Of a stretch of DNA of 64,000 bases, positions 14,849-26,467 are shown piece after piece. This stretch comes from Sphingobium xanthum (GTDB lineage Bacteria > Pseudomonadota > Alphaproteobacteria > Sphingomonadales > Sphingomonadaceae). The DNA lies in NCBI RefSeq assembly GCF_019737615.1, contig NZ_JAHKKS010000008.1, positions 124,001 through 188,000 on the forward strand. Direction: 5' to 3'. The first letter of the stretch is position 1; every line of letters begins with the position of its first letter. A program made the position numbers and the translations under genes. The notes under the pieces were generated by a model, which did no database searches, was not told the origin of the DNA, and saw only the letters and a list, made by a program, of their open reading frames with translations.

Positions 14849-17671
14849 TTAAGCTTTCTTCTGACGCCGGATCTCGGTGCGCACGCTGTGGCCGAGAGCA
14901 TCGGCCACGAGCGCGCCCTGCTCGGCGAGGTGGCGCTTGGCGAGACCGGTCGCGGGCGAGGCGGCGGCCTTGCGTCCGGCATAGCGGGCGCGCATCGGCG
15001 CCTTGCCGGCGGCTTTCAGCGCTTCCTCGATGAATGGCTCGGCGAAGAACCATGCGCCGTTGTTGCGTGGCTCTTCCTGGCACCAGACGACATCTTCGAG
15101 GCTGGTCATCCGTTCGATGCGCTTGGCGAGCGCCTCGGTCGGGAAGGGATAGAGTTGCTCGATGCGGACGATCTGGGTGCCCTTGTCCTGCGCCGCGTCG
15201 CGCGCCTCGATCAGGTCATAAGCCACCTTGCCCGAGCAGAGCACCAGCCGCTTCGTCTCCGCGTCCGCTGCCCCATTGGTGTCGGAGAGGATGCGCATGA
15301 AGTGCTTGTCGCCCATGAAGTCCTCGGCCTTCGAGACCGCGAGCTTGTGGCGCAGCAGCGACTTGGGCGTGAAGACGATCAGCGGCTTGCGGAAGCTGCG
15401 CAGCATCTGGCGGCGCAGCAGGTGGAAATAATTGGCCGGCGTGGTGCAATTGGCGACCTGGATATTGCCCTCGGCACAGAGCTGGAGGAAGCGCTCGACG
15501 CGCGCCGAGCTATGCTCCGGGCCCTGGCCCTCATAGCCATGCGGCAGCAGCAGCACGAGGCCGTTGGCGCGCAGCCACTTGGACTCCGACGAGGCGATAT
15601 ACTGATCGATCAGGATCTGCGCGCCATTGGCGAAATCGCCGAACTGCGCTTCCCAGAGCACGAGGCTCTTGGGGTCAGCCATGGCGTAGCCATATTCGAA
15701 GCCGAGCACGCCATATTCGGAGAGCGGGCTGTCATAGACCTCGAAATGGCCATGCGGCACATTGAGGAGCGGGATGTACTTCTTTTCCGTGTCCTGATCG
15801 ACCCAGACGGCATGACGCTGGCTGAACGTCCCGCGGCCCGAATCCTGGCCCGAGAGGCGCACGCCATAGCCTTCCGACAGCAGCGAGCCGAACGCCAGTG
15901 CCTCGCCGGTCGCCCAGTCGAAATTGGTGCCGGACTTGAACATCTCCGCCTTGGCATCGAGGATACGGCGCAGCGTCCTGTGGACGTTGAGGTCGGCGGG
16001 CACGGTCGTCAGCGTGCGGCCCAGGCTCTCGAACAGCTTGGGCGAGAGCGCCGTCTCGACATTCTTGCGCGAGGTCTCGACGTCGGCGGGCTGATGCAGG
16101 CCGGACCAGCGACCGGCGAACCAGTCGGCATGGTTGGACTTGTAGGTCTTGGCCGCCTCGAACTCTTCCTCGAGCAGGTCGACGAACGCCTCGGTGGTGA
16201 CGTTCATGAACGCATCGTCGATCACGCCCTCTTCGCGCAGGCGGGCGGCATAGACCTCGCTCACCGGCGGATGGTTCTTGATCTGCGCATACATGAGCGG
16301 CTGGGTGAAGCTCGGCTCGTCGCCTTCATTGTGGCCGAAGCGGCGATAGCACCACATGTCGATCACGATGTCGCGGTGGAAGGTCTGGCGATATTCGATC
16401 GCGACCTTGCACGCGAAGGTCACGGCTTCCGGATCGTCGCCGTTGACGTGAATGATCGGCGCCTGCACGCCCTTGGCGACATCGCTCGGATAGGGCGAGC
16501 CGCGCGAGAATTGCGGGCTGGTCGTGAAGCCGATCTGGTTGTTGACGACGAAGTGGATGCAGCCGCCGGTATTATAGCCGCGCACGCCGGAGAAGCCGAG
16601 GCATTCCCAGACGATGCCCTGGCCCGCGAACGCCGCGTCGCCATGGATCAGCACGGGGAGGACCTGGCGATGCTTGCCGGGGCCGATATCGTCGCGGAAG
16701 AGCTGCTGCGCGCGCACCTTGCCGAGTACGACCGGATCGACCGTCTCGAGATGCGAGGGATTGGGGACCAGCGACATATGGACGCTGATGCCGTCGAACT
16801 CGCGGTCGGTGCTGGTGCCGAGGTGATATTTCACGTCGCCCGATCCGCCGACATCCTCGGGATTGGCGGTGCCGCCCGAAAATTCGTGGAAGATGACGCG
16901 GAAGCCCTTGGCGAGTACATTGGCGAGTACGTTGAGGCGGCCGCGATGGGCCATGCCATAGACGATCTCGCGCACGCCATATTGGCCGCCATATTTGATC
17001 ACGGCTTCGAGCGCCGGGATCATGGACTCGCCGCCATCGAGGCCGAAGCGCTTGGTGCCGACATATTTGCGGCCCAGGAACTTCTCGTACTGCTCGGCCT
17101 GGAGGACCTTGGAGAGGATCGCCTTCTTGCCCTCGGGCGTGAACTGGATTTCCTTGTCCTTGCCTTCCATGCGGTCCTGCAGGAAGCGGCGCTCCTCCAC
17201 ATCGGAGATGTGCATATATTCGAGGCCGACATTGCCGCAGTAATTGCGACGCAGCACCTGGACGATCTCGCGGATCGTACTCCATTCCATCCCGAGCGCG
17301 CCGCCCGTGTAGATGCGGCGGTCGAGATCGGCGCCGGAGAAGCCGTGATATTCCGGGGTGAGGTCAGCCGGCAGATCGCGCGCGGAAAGGCCGAGCGGAT
17401 CGAGATTGGCCGCGAGGTGCCCGCGCACGCGATAGGTGCGGATCAGCATCATGGCGCGGATGCTGTCGCCCGCCGCACGCGCGATGTCGGCGTCGGAGAG
17501 GATCGCTGTGCCCGCCTTCGCGGCCGCGGCCTTGATCGCGACCTGCATCTGCGTCGGGTCGAGCGCGGCGGTCAGATCGTCCGTCGTATCGACCGGCCAG
17601 CCCTTGCGTGCCCAGCTCGGGCCTTGCTCGACTTCGGTTTCGCCCGCGAAATCCTGGTTCTCTAGTCCCAT
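14849..17671 (-). CDS. sucA: 2-oxoglutarate dehydrogenase E1
   Basis: The 940-residue thiamine-diphosphate-dependent decarboxylase of the 2-oxoglutarate dehydrogenase complex. SucA landmarks include the N-terminal E2-binding region, GMAHRGRLNVLANVL near residue 245, HGDAAFAGQGIVWE near 345, and the thiamine-binding NGDDPEAV segment near 410. The C-terminal transketolase-like domain contains YPFPTEAL and WCQEEPRNNGAW. The length is normal. It lies 105 bases downstream of sucD in the mdh-lpdA transcription block. Confidence 0.97.
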   Translation of the reverse strand: MGLENQDFAGETEVEQGPSWARKGWPVDTTDDLTAALDPTQMQVAIKAAAAKAGTAILSDADIARAAGDSIRAMMLIRTYRVRGHLAANLDPLGLSARDLPADLTPEYHGFSGADLDRRIYTGGALGMEWSTIREIVQVLRRNYCGNVGLEYMHISDVEERRFLQDRMEGKDKEIQFTPEGKKAILSKVLQAEQYEKFLGRKYVGTKRFGLDGGESMIPALEAVIKYGGQYGVREIVYGMAHRGRLNVLANVLAKGFRVIFHEFSGGTANPEDVGGSGDVKYHLGTSTDREFDGISVHMSLVPNPSHLETVDPVVLGKVRAQQLFRDDIGPGKHRQVLPVLIHGDAAFAGQGIVWECLGFSGVRGYNTGGCIHFVVNNQIGFTTSPQFSRGSPYPSDVAKGVQAPIIHVNGDDPEAVTFACKVAIEYRQTFHRDIVIDMWCYRRFGHNEGDEPSFTQPLMYAQIKNHPPVSEVYAARLREEGVIDDAFMNVTTEAFVDLLEEEFEAAKTYKSNHADWFAGRWSGLHQPADVETSRKNVETALSPKLFESLGRTLTTVPADLNVHRTLRRILDAKAEMFKSGTNFDWATGEALAFGSLLSEGYGVRLSGQDSGRGTFSQRHAVWVDQDTEKKYIPLLNVPHGHFEVYDSPLSEYGVLGFEYGYAMADPKSLVLWEAQFGDFANGAQILIDQYIASSESKWLRANGLVLLLPHGYEGQGPEHSSARVERFLQLCAEGNIQVANCTTPANYFHLLRRQMLRSFRKPLIVFTPKSLLRHKLAVSKAEDFMGDKHFMRILSDTNGAADAETKRLVLCSGKVAYDLIEARDAAQDKGTQIVRIEQLYPFPTEALAKRIERMTSLEDVVWCQEEPRNNGAWFFAEPFIEEALKAAGKAPMRARYAGRKAAASPATGLAKRHLAEQGALVADALGHSVRTEIRRQKKA

Positions 17672-17776
17672 GGCTTCAATCCTTGCTCCGCCACGTTTCG
17701 TCCGGCGTCATCCGGACGGGTCTTCACCCGATCTGCCCGCCCTAGCGGCAATGGGTGAAGCGCGCGTTAACCATCG

Positions 17777-18657
<881 letters not shown>

Positions 18658-18661
<4 letters not shown>

Positions 18662-19275
18662 GGTTCAGCGCTTTCAGCTTGATAAGGTTTGAGAGACCAC
18701 ATGGTCTTCCACTCATTCGTTTCGTATTTGCTCATCGCTGAGACTTGCACAGCAATGAAACGGCCGCCGAAGATGCGGTCGAGCGAAAGCTTGCTGCCCT
18801 CTTCAGGCAACGGAAACTCGATAAGGCCCGTAGTCCTGTAGACTTCCCGAAGCTGCATTTCTTCACGGGACGTAAATTCAGTTTTCAGCACTTTTTCCCA
18901 AGTGCGCATGAACGGGAGGCCGGATGCGGCGACGGCGCACCCTCGCGTGTAATATGTGCCACTTGGCTTGCGTTCCCAATTGATCAGATAGCTCACCCGG
19001 CTCAACCGCATCTCATAGAAGCGGGCGTTGCGAATACGACCATAGGACCGCCGAAGGTCTGATGGCAGTTCTGAGGCCTCGAGTGCCCTGATCTCTCCCG
19101 GCGCGAACTTCGCCCGCCCCTGCATGCAGGCTTCGCGAAACTTGGCGATGACGGCATCGATCTCGCTCTTCTTCCAGTCCGAAGTGTCCGCCGCAAGACT
19201 CGAGGAGAGGGGCACCAACATCGTGGAAAGCGTGATCGCGACGACAAGAGCGGACATGGCGGGACGGCAGCTCAT
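18658..19275 (-). CDS. Secreted protein of unknown function, second of a paralogous pair
   Basis: A 205-residue protein with a signal peptide ([20 protein letters not shown], cleavage probably after SLAA). The mature part contains an FREACMQG cysteine, an [10 protein letters not shown] segment and a second cysteine in [15 protein letters not shown], a layout shared with the preceding gene. The ATG at 19275 overlaps the stop of that gene, and its own stop overlaps the sucD start (ATGA), so it is translationally coupled on both sides. The DNA looks less GC-rich than the TCA genes around it. No function is recognised. Confidence 0.8.
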
Positions 19276-19762
19276 CGCGAATAGCCATCCCGCTTCCGGA
19301 CCGACAGCAGGACTGTCGTTCCCCGTTCCTTGGTGTACCATTCGATATCAAACTGCCGGCTGCCGTCGGCCCAAATACCACGGTAATAATCAGTTTTCGC
19401 GACCTTCTTGTGCGGCCGCTTTCCAAAACGCGCTTCGATCGCTGCGAGATATTGGGAGAGCTCGAAGCTTGGCTCGAAATCGCGCGCAACGGCGCAGAGG
19501 CCCGCCCCGCGATAGCCGAACACGGACATCTCCATGCCCGGAAGCTTATACCTCGCGCCAGGGATCACGGGCTTACGATCTTTGAAACCCGACACGACCT
19601 CCTTGGTGACACCCGGCAGCGAGGAAGCTGCGGCATGCTGGCCAGCGAGGTCGGCAGGGGCAAGGCAGACGGTCGAAAACGTCGTCATCATCCCATCCAG
19701 CGCATCGGCCACCGACGCATCGGTGGCGCCCGCTAGCAGCATCGAGGCAAGGCCGAGCGACA

Positions 19763-19763
<1 letters not shown>
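19272..19763 (-). CDS. Secreted protein of unknown function, first of a paralogous pair
   Basis: A 163-residue protein starting with a short hydrophobic leader (MSLGLASMLLAGATDA) followed by FSTVCLAPADLAG, a central GYRGAGLCAVARDFEP and a C-terminal WYTKERGTTVLLSVRKR. Two cysteines are placed like those of the next gene, so the two look paralogous and may form a disulfide in the periplasm. The ATG at 19763 overlaps the mdh stop (TGATG); a GTG one codon earlier (19766) is also possible. The role is unknown, and the position inside a TCA operon is odd. Confidence 0.78.
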
Positions 19764-20731
<968 letters not shown>

Positions 20732-20824
20732 TCAACTCCCTTGCGCCGTATGAAATGATGGGCGTGCCCTTAGGCCCATTTTCCTAACGGTTCAATGAAG
20801 ATTCCCCCGGAAATCCGCTTTTCT

Positions 20825-20841
20825 TTGCAATTCGTTCGCAA
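20825..20841. promoter_or_regulatory. Imperfect dyad upstream of mdh (weak Fur-like)
   Basis: TTGCAATTCGTTCGCAA, about 100 bases before the mdh start, has TTGC and GCAA ends and faintly resembles alphaproteobacterial Fur/Mur sites. It lies in the likely promoter region of the TCA operon. The inner bases do not pair well, so this is tentative. Confidence 0.25.
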
Positions 20842-20858
20842 TAGCAATAAAGGATGTT

Positions 20859-22475
20859 TCAGTTGGGCAAGAGCGAGGTCGGCCGGCGCAGTATCTGGGT
20901 CGTCAGCCAATATTCGCCCGGCGCCGCCTGCGCCGGCTCGGCTTGCCAATAGCTCGGAAATGCATCCAGCGCGGCGGGCGGCATTGCGCCGATGGCTTCG
21001 CTGTTGCGGACGGCGTGAAGGTCTCGCCAGCCGCGCCGGTCGATGCGGGTGACGACCAGCGCCTCATAGCCGTCGAGCGCGCTTAGCGGCTGCGGCTCGC
21101 CCGGCTGGCCGCCTGGCGCGATGCGTTGCACGCTCGTGCCGTCGAGCGAGAGCAGCCATTGCTCATTGTCGGTCGGGCTGAGCCAGCTGTGCGGGAAATA
21201 GGTGCGGCCCCAGTCCGCTCCGGAATAGACGATCGCGCGATCGGGGCCGGCCGCTTCGAGCGCGCGCATCAGCCCCGCTTCCGGCCCGGCCGCGAACCAG
21301 TCCGCGCGATAATGATAGGCGATGGTGCCGGAAAGCGCGCCGGCCAGCGTGACGGCGGCTGCGGCGCGGCGGATGCGGCGCAGGCTTTCGGTCGTCGGCA
21401 CGAGCCGCGGCGTGAAGCAAGCCGCGGCGAGCAGCACGACGAGCAGGCCGAGCCAGGCGTGGGCGGGCGGCTCCGTCCAGAGATAGAGCCGCAGGACCGG
21501 CCCCGCGATGACGACCAGCAGCGCGCCGGTCACGGTCGCGAACAGCAGCAGGGCGAACGGATGCGTCCGCTCGGAAGGCCCGTTGCGCGTCAGTCGGCCG
21601 ACATAGCAATGCAGGCCAAGCGCGATCAGGACCGCTGTCCCGCCGATCAGCAGGACCGCGCCGGGCAGCAGCACATAGTCGGCATTATGCGCGACCAGCT
21701 TGGCGCCGATGGCGACGAGGCCGTGCGGCGTGAGCCCGTCGGCTTGCGGCCCGTCGAGCAGACGCAGCGCGACCGGCAGCGCCCAGAACAGGATGGCGAC
21801 GAGCAGGAACCGCGCCCGCTGGCGCGCATGGGCTGCGTCCGAGGCAGCGAACAGCAGCAGCGCGAACAGCGTGGCGGCCGCCACCATGCCGGACAGGCCG
21901 CTCAGGCCCGAACAGATGCCGAGCGCGGTGAACAGGACCAGCGGCTCCGGCCCGCCGATCTTGCCGCGTGTCAGCAGGATGGCGAGCTGCCAGCAGAACA
22001 GGATGAAGACGATCGGTTCCGGCCCGAGATTGGTGACCGGCTCGATGAAGCGCGGCGAGAGCGCGATGATGGCGCCCGCGATCACGGCGGTGCGCAGGTC
22101 CATCCGCATGGCGAGCGCGCGCAGCAGCTGCCACAGGGCGGCGGTGGCGAGCAGCACATGCGCGATCTTGAGGCCGGCGACCCCGATCGGGCTGATCCGC
22201 CAGAGCAGCCAGTCGATGAGCAGCGGGAAGGGGGCGGTTTGCAGCGGCGCCGGAACGAGATCTGGCTCGGGCGCACCGGCGATCCAGGCGATCAGCCGGC
22301 CGAACGGCAGCGTGATCGCCTTGAGATGTGCGACGTCCGTGACGCCGGGCGCGCCGGTGACGGCGAAAAGCAAGGCGTTCAGCGCGAAGACGAGCAGGAC
22401 GACCGGGATCAATCGACGCAGAATCAGGTCGAGATTGCCCTGCGTTTCCGCCCCTCCGCCCGATCGTCGCCCCAT
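20859..22475 (-). CDS. Polytopic membrane glycosyltransferase-like protein (GT39-like), copy 1
   Basis: A 538-residue inner-membrane protein with about ten transmembrane helices and a C-terminal periplasmic domain of about 140 residues, resembling ArnT/PMT-type glycosyltransferases (GT-C fold) that take sugars from polyprenol phosphate. The usual acidic motif in the first external loop is not clear; an EPDLV segment lies there. The soluble end, with QWLLSLDG, PLSALDGYEALVVTRID and RDLHAVRN, is clearly paralogous to that of the protein at 23618-25261. The gene ends a three-gene cassette with a polyprenol-phosphate sugar synthase between the two paralogues. Confidence 0.75.
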   Translation of the reverse strand: MGRRSGGGAETQGNLDLILRRLIPVVLLVFALNALLFAVTGAPGVTDVAHLKAITLPFGRLIAWIAGAPEPDLVPAPLQTAPFPLLIDWLLWRISPIGVAGLKIAHVLLATAALWQLLRALAMRMDLRTAVIAGAIIALSPRFIEPVTNLGPEPIVFILFCWQLAILLTRGKIGGPEPLVLFTALGICSGLSGLSGMVAAATLFALLLFAASDAAHARQRARFLLVAILFWALPVALRLLDGPQADGLTPHGLVAIGAKLVAHNADYVLLPGAVLLIGGTAVLIALGLHCYVGRLTRNGPSERTHPFALLLFATVTGALLVVIAGPVLRLYLWTEPPAHAWLGLLVVLLAAACFTPRLVPTTESLRRIRRAAAAVTLAGALSGTIAYHYRADWFAAGPEAGLMRALEAAGPDRAIVYSGADWGRTYFPHSWLSPTDNEQWLLSLDGTSVQRIAPGGQPGEPQPLSALDGYEALVVTRIDRRGWRDLHAVRNSEAIGAMPPAALDAFPSYWQAEPAQAAPGEYWLTTQILRRPTSLLPN

Positions 22476-22517
22476 GGCGCGATCATAGCGGATAAATGCG
22501 CTGCTGCTACGCCTTGT

Positions 22518-23621
22518 TCAGCGCTTCTTCTTCCAGGTGAAGAAGGCCGACATCGCATAGTTCCAGACCACGCTGACCGTGATGCCCGCCAGGGCCGAGA
22601 TCGCCCAGTAGGTCTTGTTGATGAACAGCCAGTCGGCGACGCCGACATTGGCCGCAGCACCGAAGGCGCAGACCAGGTTGAAGGTGATCCAGCCGCGCAG
22701 CAGGCCCCAGCCCTTCAGGCGCTGGTCGCGATAGGTGAACATGTTGTTCAAGAAGAAGTTGCTCGAGATGGCGACCAATGTGGCCGCCGCCTGCGAGACG
22801 CCGAACGGCTGGCCGAGGCCCTTGAGCACGAAGGTCAGCACGGCGAAGTGGACGAACACGCCCAGGCCGCCGACCATGGCGAAGCTCAGGAACCGGACCG
22901 GGATCAGATGGCCGATCATCTTGTCCAGCAGCAGCTGGACATATTCCCACAGTACCAGGCTATCGAGCTTGCTCTCGCCATGCTGGCGCGTGCGGAAGGT
23001 GTAGGGCACTTCCGCGACGCGCAGCGGCGTCGGCGCGCTGGCCGCGATGTCGAGCAGGATCTTGAAGCCGACCGTCGAGAGATGCGGCAGCGAGCGCATG
23101 AAGGCGTCGCGACGCATCATCATGAAGCCGCTCATCGGATCGGAAATCGGTGTTTGCGTCAGGCGCAGCGCGAGCTTGGTCGCGAACTGGCTCATCCTGA
23201 TGCGGCTCTCGCTCCACTCGCCCATGCCACCGCCTTCGACATAGCGGCTGCCGACGACCAGATCGACGTCGCCCTGCCCGATCCGTTCGAACATCGCCTT
23301 GAGGATGGTCTCGTCATGCTGGAGGTCGGCGTCCATGATCGCCACGACCGGCGCGGCGGTGGCGAGAATGCCCTCGACACAGGCGCTGGAAAGGCCACGC
23401 CGCCCGACCCGCTGGATCACGCGCACCCGCGCATCGGCCAGCGCCAGATTGCGCACCGCTTCGGAGGTGCCGTCCGGCGAATTGTCGTCCACGAACACCA
23501 GTTCCCACGGGATGCCGGGCAGCGCCTTGTCGACGAGGTCGACAAGCAGGCCGACATTCTGGGACTCGTTGAACGTCGGCACGACGATGGCAAGCTGTGC
23601 AGGGAGCATGGAGCCGGTCAC
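22518..23621 (-). CDS. Dolichol-phosphate-mannose-synthase-like GT2 enzyme fused to GtrA domain
   Basis: A 367-residue fusion. The first 240 residues are a GT2 domain like Dpm1: VVPTFNESQNV, FVDDNSPDGTSEAV, MDADLQHDE (the metal-binding DAD) and GSRYVEGGGMGEW. The last 120 form a four-helix GtrA domain, a probable lipid-linked-sugar flippase or scaffold. The enzyme should load a sugar onto polyprenol phosphate. A GTG at 23621 overlaps the preceding stop (GTGA); an ATG lies four codons later. Its neighbours are the two paralogous GT-C-like proteins that could use its product. Confidence 0.9.
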   Translation of the reverse strand: MTGSMLPAQLAIVVPTFNESQNVGLLVDLVDKALPGIPWELVFVDDNSPDGTSEAVRNLALADARVRVIQRVGRRGLSSACVEGILATAAPVVAIMDADLQHDETILKAMFERIGQGDVDLVVGSRYVEGGGMGEWSESRIRMSQFATKLALRLTQTPISDPMSGFMMMRRDAFMRSLPHLSTVGFKILLDIAASAPTPLRVAEVPYTFRTRQHGESKLDSLVLWEYVQLLLDKMIGHLIPVRFLSFAMVGGLGVFVHFAVLTFVLKGLGQPFGVSQAAATLVAISSNFFLNNMFTYRDQRLKGWGLLRGWITFNLVCAFGAAANVGVADWLFINKTYWAISALAGITVSVVWNYAMSAFFTWKKKR

Positions 23622-25261
23622 TCTTTTCCGTCCGTTGATCTGGGCGCAGGCGGCCTCTGATAGAGCTGCGCGGTGAAGGCATAGTTACCGGGCCTGTAAA
23701 CAGGCGCTGTCGATTGCCAGCCGCCGAGCGTCAGCGCGGGCATGAGATCGCCGACCGGCGGCGCTGCCGCATCGATCGTGCGCAGTTCGCGATAGCCGAG
23801 CAGGTCGATCCGTCCGGCAAGGACGGTCCGGTAGCCGTTCAGCGCCGATAAGGGCGCGTGCGGACTGTCGGCTAGCTTCGTGTCGGGCAGGATGCGGGTG
23901 AGCGACTGGCCATCGGGCGCGAGCAGCCATTGCGACACATCGCCCCGGTGCAACCGGTAGAGCGGGAAATAGCCCCAGGGCCAGCCGCTGCCGACATGGA
24001 CGACGGCGACCGACGGCCCGGCCTCGCGCACCATCGCGTCGAATGATTGCGAAGGCCCATGGATGAACCATTCCGCGCGCTTGAGGAACAGGCCGCAACC
24101 GATGACCGCGCCCAGCGCGAAGATTGCCAGCGCCCCCAGCCGCACGGCGCGCCAGAGCTTTCCGGCGGGCGCGAGCGAGCCGTCTGCTGCCAGTGCGATC
24201 AGCAGCGCGACCGGCGGCATCATCCAGACATTGTAGCGCGGCGAGAGCGAATTGAAGCCCTTCATCGCGAAGGCGGAGAGGATGGTGACGACGATGCCCG
24301 CCGCCAGCACGAGCGCAAGGCTCATCGCCGGATCGTGCCGCGCGCCGATGCCCTTGCGCGCTACCAGCAGAAGCAGCCCGGCCGCGCCCAGCGCGACGAG
24401 CAGCCCGACGCCCGCGAAATAGAGCAGCGCCACCCACGGATCGACCAGGATGGCGCCGTTGCTGAGCAATTGCGCGAAGAAGGCGGCGAGGCTGCCGATG
24501 CCGGTCTCGGCTGCCTGACTGACGACGCTGAGCGATGCCGCTCCGAAGATGAAGGGCGCGAGGCCCGTCCAGGCGGCGAGGAGGAGGGCATAGCCGATAA
24601 CGACGCGCAGGGCCGATCGGACGTCCCGCGCGTCCAGAAACACCGCCACGACATAGGCGCTGCTCGCCACCACGCCGAAGAAATGCGTGTAGCCGCTGAG
24701 CAGCCCCAGCAGCAGGAACAGCACCAGCCGCCCGGTCCTGCCCGCCACGTCGCCGCGCACGACCATCGCCGCCTGCGCGCAGCTGAGCGCGAAGAAGATC
24801 GGATAGGCGCGGATCTCCACGGCCATTTCGATGAGCTTGGGCGAAAGCGCGAGGATCAGCCCGGCAATGAGCGCGACGCGCGTCCCGAGCCGCCGCGCCG
24901 CTGTGACGATGAGCAGCACGAGGCCGCCGGCCGTGATCGCGGCATGGTAGAGCCGGAACGCAAGCTCATTGTCGCCCCAGATCCGCCAGCCGATCATGTC
25001 GATGAAATAGCTGACCGGCGGCATGCGGTCGGCGGGCACGCCGAACGGGATCTTCAGATCGCCGGTGAGCCAGGCGATCAGCGGCCCGGGCGTCAGCGTC
25101 GCGCCCGAAAGCTGCGTCGTCTCGTCGATCCAGACATTCTGCAGGCGCGCGAACAGGATGACGGCGACGGCAAAGATCAGCAGGGCGGGCGCCAGCGCCA
25201 GCCATGGTCTGCCTCCATCCGTGTCGCCCCGCGTCACCGAATCCCCCACACGTCGTCCCAC
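23618..25261 (-). CDS. Polytopic membrane glycosyltransferase-like protein (GT39-like), copy 2
   Basis: A 547-residue membrane protein with about eleven transmembrane helices, PMT/ArnT-like. An acidic WIDET motif sits just after the first helix (near residue 48), where GT-C enzymes carry their catalytic aspartate. The periplasmic C-terminal domain repeats the pattern seen in copy 1: QWLLAPDG, PLSALNGYRTVLAGRID, YRELRTID. The start may be the first ATG or a GTG eight codons later. It leads the cassette and is coupled to the Dpm1-GtrA gene by a four-base overlap. The sugar and acceptor are unknown. Confidence 0.78.
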   Translation of the reverse strand: MGRRVGDSVTRGDTDGGRPWLALAPALLIFAVAVILFARLQNVWIDETTQLSGATLTPGPLIAWLTGDLKIPFGVPADRMPPVSYFIDMIGWRIWGDNELAFRLYHAAITAGGLVLLIVTAARRLGTRVALIAGLILALSPKLIEMAVEIRAYPIFFALSCAQAAMVVRGDVAGRTGRLVLFLLLGLLSGYTHFFGVVASSAYVVAVFLDARDVRSALRVVIGYALLLAAWTGLAPFIFGAASLSVVSQAAETGIGSLAAFFAQLLSNGAILVDPWVALLYFAGVGLLVALGAAGLLLLVARKGIGARHDPAMSLALVLAAGIVVTILSAFAMKGFNSLSPRYNVWMMPPVALLIALAADGSLAPAGKLWRAVRLGALAIFALGAVIGCGLFLKRAEWFIHGPSQSFDAMVREAGPSVAVVHVGSGWPWGYFPLYRLHRGDVSQWLLAPDGQSLTRILPDTKLADSPHAPLSALNGYRTVLAGRIDLLGYRELRTIDAAAPPVGDLMPALTLGGWQSTAPVYRPGNYAFTAQLYQRPPAPRSTDGKE

Positions 25262-25348
25262 TCGTCGATGCCGGGCCAGATCGGTCGATGCGGCCGGAAA
25301 TATATCAAAGCTATGGCGCGGCCTTATCAGCTCCGCGTCAAGATTGCG

Positions 25349-26467
25349 TCAAGACGAATGCGCGCCGTGACCAAGTGCCAGATAATCCTCGGATTGCATT
25401 TCCATGAGCCGCGAAACCGTGCGTTCGAACTCGAAACTGCCGTCACCTTGCGGATACAGCGCGGCGGGTTGTGCCTCCGCGCCGGCGATGAGCTTGACCT
25501 TGTGCTCGTACAGCGCGTCGATCAGCGTCACGAAACGCGCCGCCTCGTTGCGGTTCTCCGGCCCCAGGATCGGGATGCCGACGATGATCACCGTATGGAA
25601 GCGCCGCGCGATCGCGAGATAGTCCGCCGCACCGCGCGCTTCGCCACACAGCCGCTTGAACGAGAAGACCGCGACGCCTTTCAGCGATTTGGGGACATGG
25701 AGCATCCGCCCGCCGCCCACGACAAGTTCCTCGCTCGGCACGTTCGCGCTGTCCTCGGGCGGATAGTCCGTCAGGCGGAAGAAGATTTCGCGCAGCTTGG
25801 CGGTCGTCGCTTCGCCATTGGGCACATGCCATGTGTCCATCCCGCCGAGGCGGTCGAGCCGGTAGTCGGTCGGCCCATTGAGCGGCAGGACATCCAGCCG
25901 CTCCTTGAGCAGGCCGATGAACGGCAGGAACAGCTCGCGATTGAGCCCGTCCTTGTAGAGATCGTCCGGCGCGCGATTGGATGTCGCGACCAATGTGACG
26001 CCATGCTCGAACAGAGCGGCGAACAGGCGGGACATGATCGCCGCGTCCGCCATATTGTTGACGACCATCTCGTCGAACAGCAGCACTTTGACTTCCGCGG
26101 CGATGGCGGCGGCGACCGGCGGGATCGGGTCGCCCGTCTCGCTCTCGCGCGCCACGCGCAGCCGGGCATGCACGTCCAGCATGAATTCGTGGAAATGGAT
26201 GCGACGCTTGGATGGCCCGTCGAGGCAATCGCGCAGCAGGTCCATCAGCATCGACTTGCCGCGCCCGACGCCGCCCCAGAGATAGACGCCGCGCACCGGC
26301 TCGGGCGCTTTGCGGAGCATCCGCCAGAGCACCGATCCTCGCTTGGGCGTCGCTTCCAGCTCCTGCTCGAGCGCCGCCAGCCGCACGGCAGCCGCGCGCT
26401 GATCGGGATCGGGCTTGAGTTCGGCGGAGGTGACCAGCTCCTCGTAACGGGAGAGGAGATCGCTCAT
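25349..26467 (-). CDS. zapE: Cell division protein ZapE / AFG1-like ATPase
   Basis: A 372-residue AFG1-family P-loop ATPase; in E. coli ZapE acts on the Z ring and in respiratory growth. The Walker A motif is GGVGRGKS (residues 65-72), Walker B is LLFDEM (D132, E133), and the sensor region contains VATSNRAPDDLYKDGLNR. The start ATG overlaps the stop of the upstream GFA gene (ATGA), and sdhB precedes that, so zapE ends a sdhB-GFA-zapE operon. Linkage of zapE to mdh and sdhB is familiar in this group (recalled); here the glycosyltransferase cassette separates it from mdh. Confidence 0.93.
   Translation of the reverse strand: MSDLLSRYEELVTSAELKPDPDQRAAAVRLAALEQELEATPKRGSVLWRMLRKAPEPVRGVYLWGGVGRGKSMLMDLLRDCLDGPSKRRIHFHEFMLDVHARLRVARESETGDPIPPVAAAIAAEVKVLLFDEMVVNNMADAAIMSRLFAALFEHGVTLVATSNRAPDDLYKDGLNRELFLPFIGLLKERLDVLPLNGPTDYRLDRLGGMDTWHVPNGEATTAKLREIFFRLTDYPPEDSANVPSEELVVGGGRMLHVPKSLKGVAVFSFKRLCGEARGAADYLAIARRFHTVIIVGIPILGPENRNEAARFVTLIDALYEHKVKLIAGAEAQPAALYPQGDGSFEFERTVSRLMEMQSEDYLALGHGAHSS

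Noticed and set aside
12185-17665. Very long antisense open frames opposite odhB and sucA (885 and 925 codons)
   Set aside because: They mirror conserved enzymes in high-GC DNA and encode low-complexity Asp/Arg/His/Leu-rich sequence with no recognisable domain.
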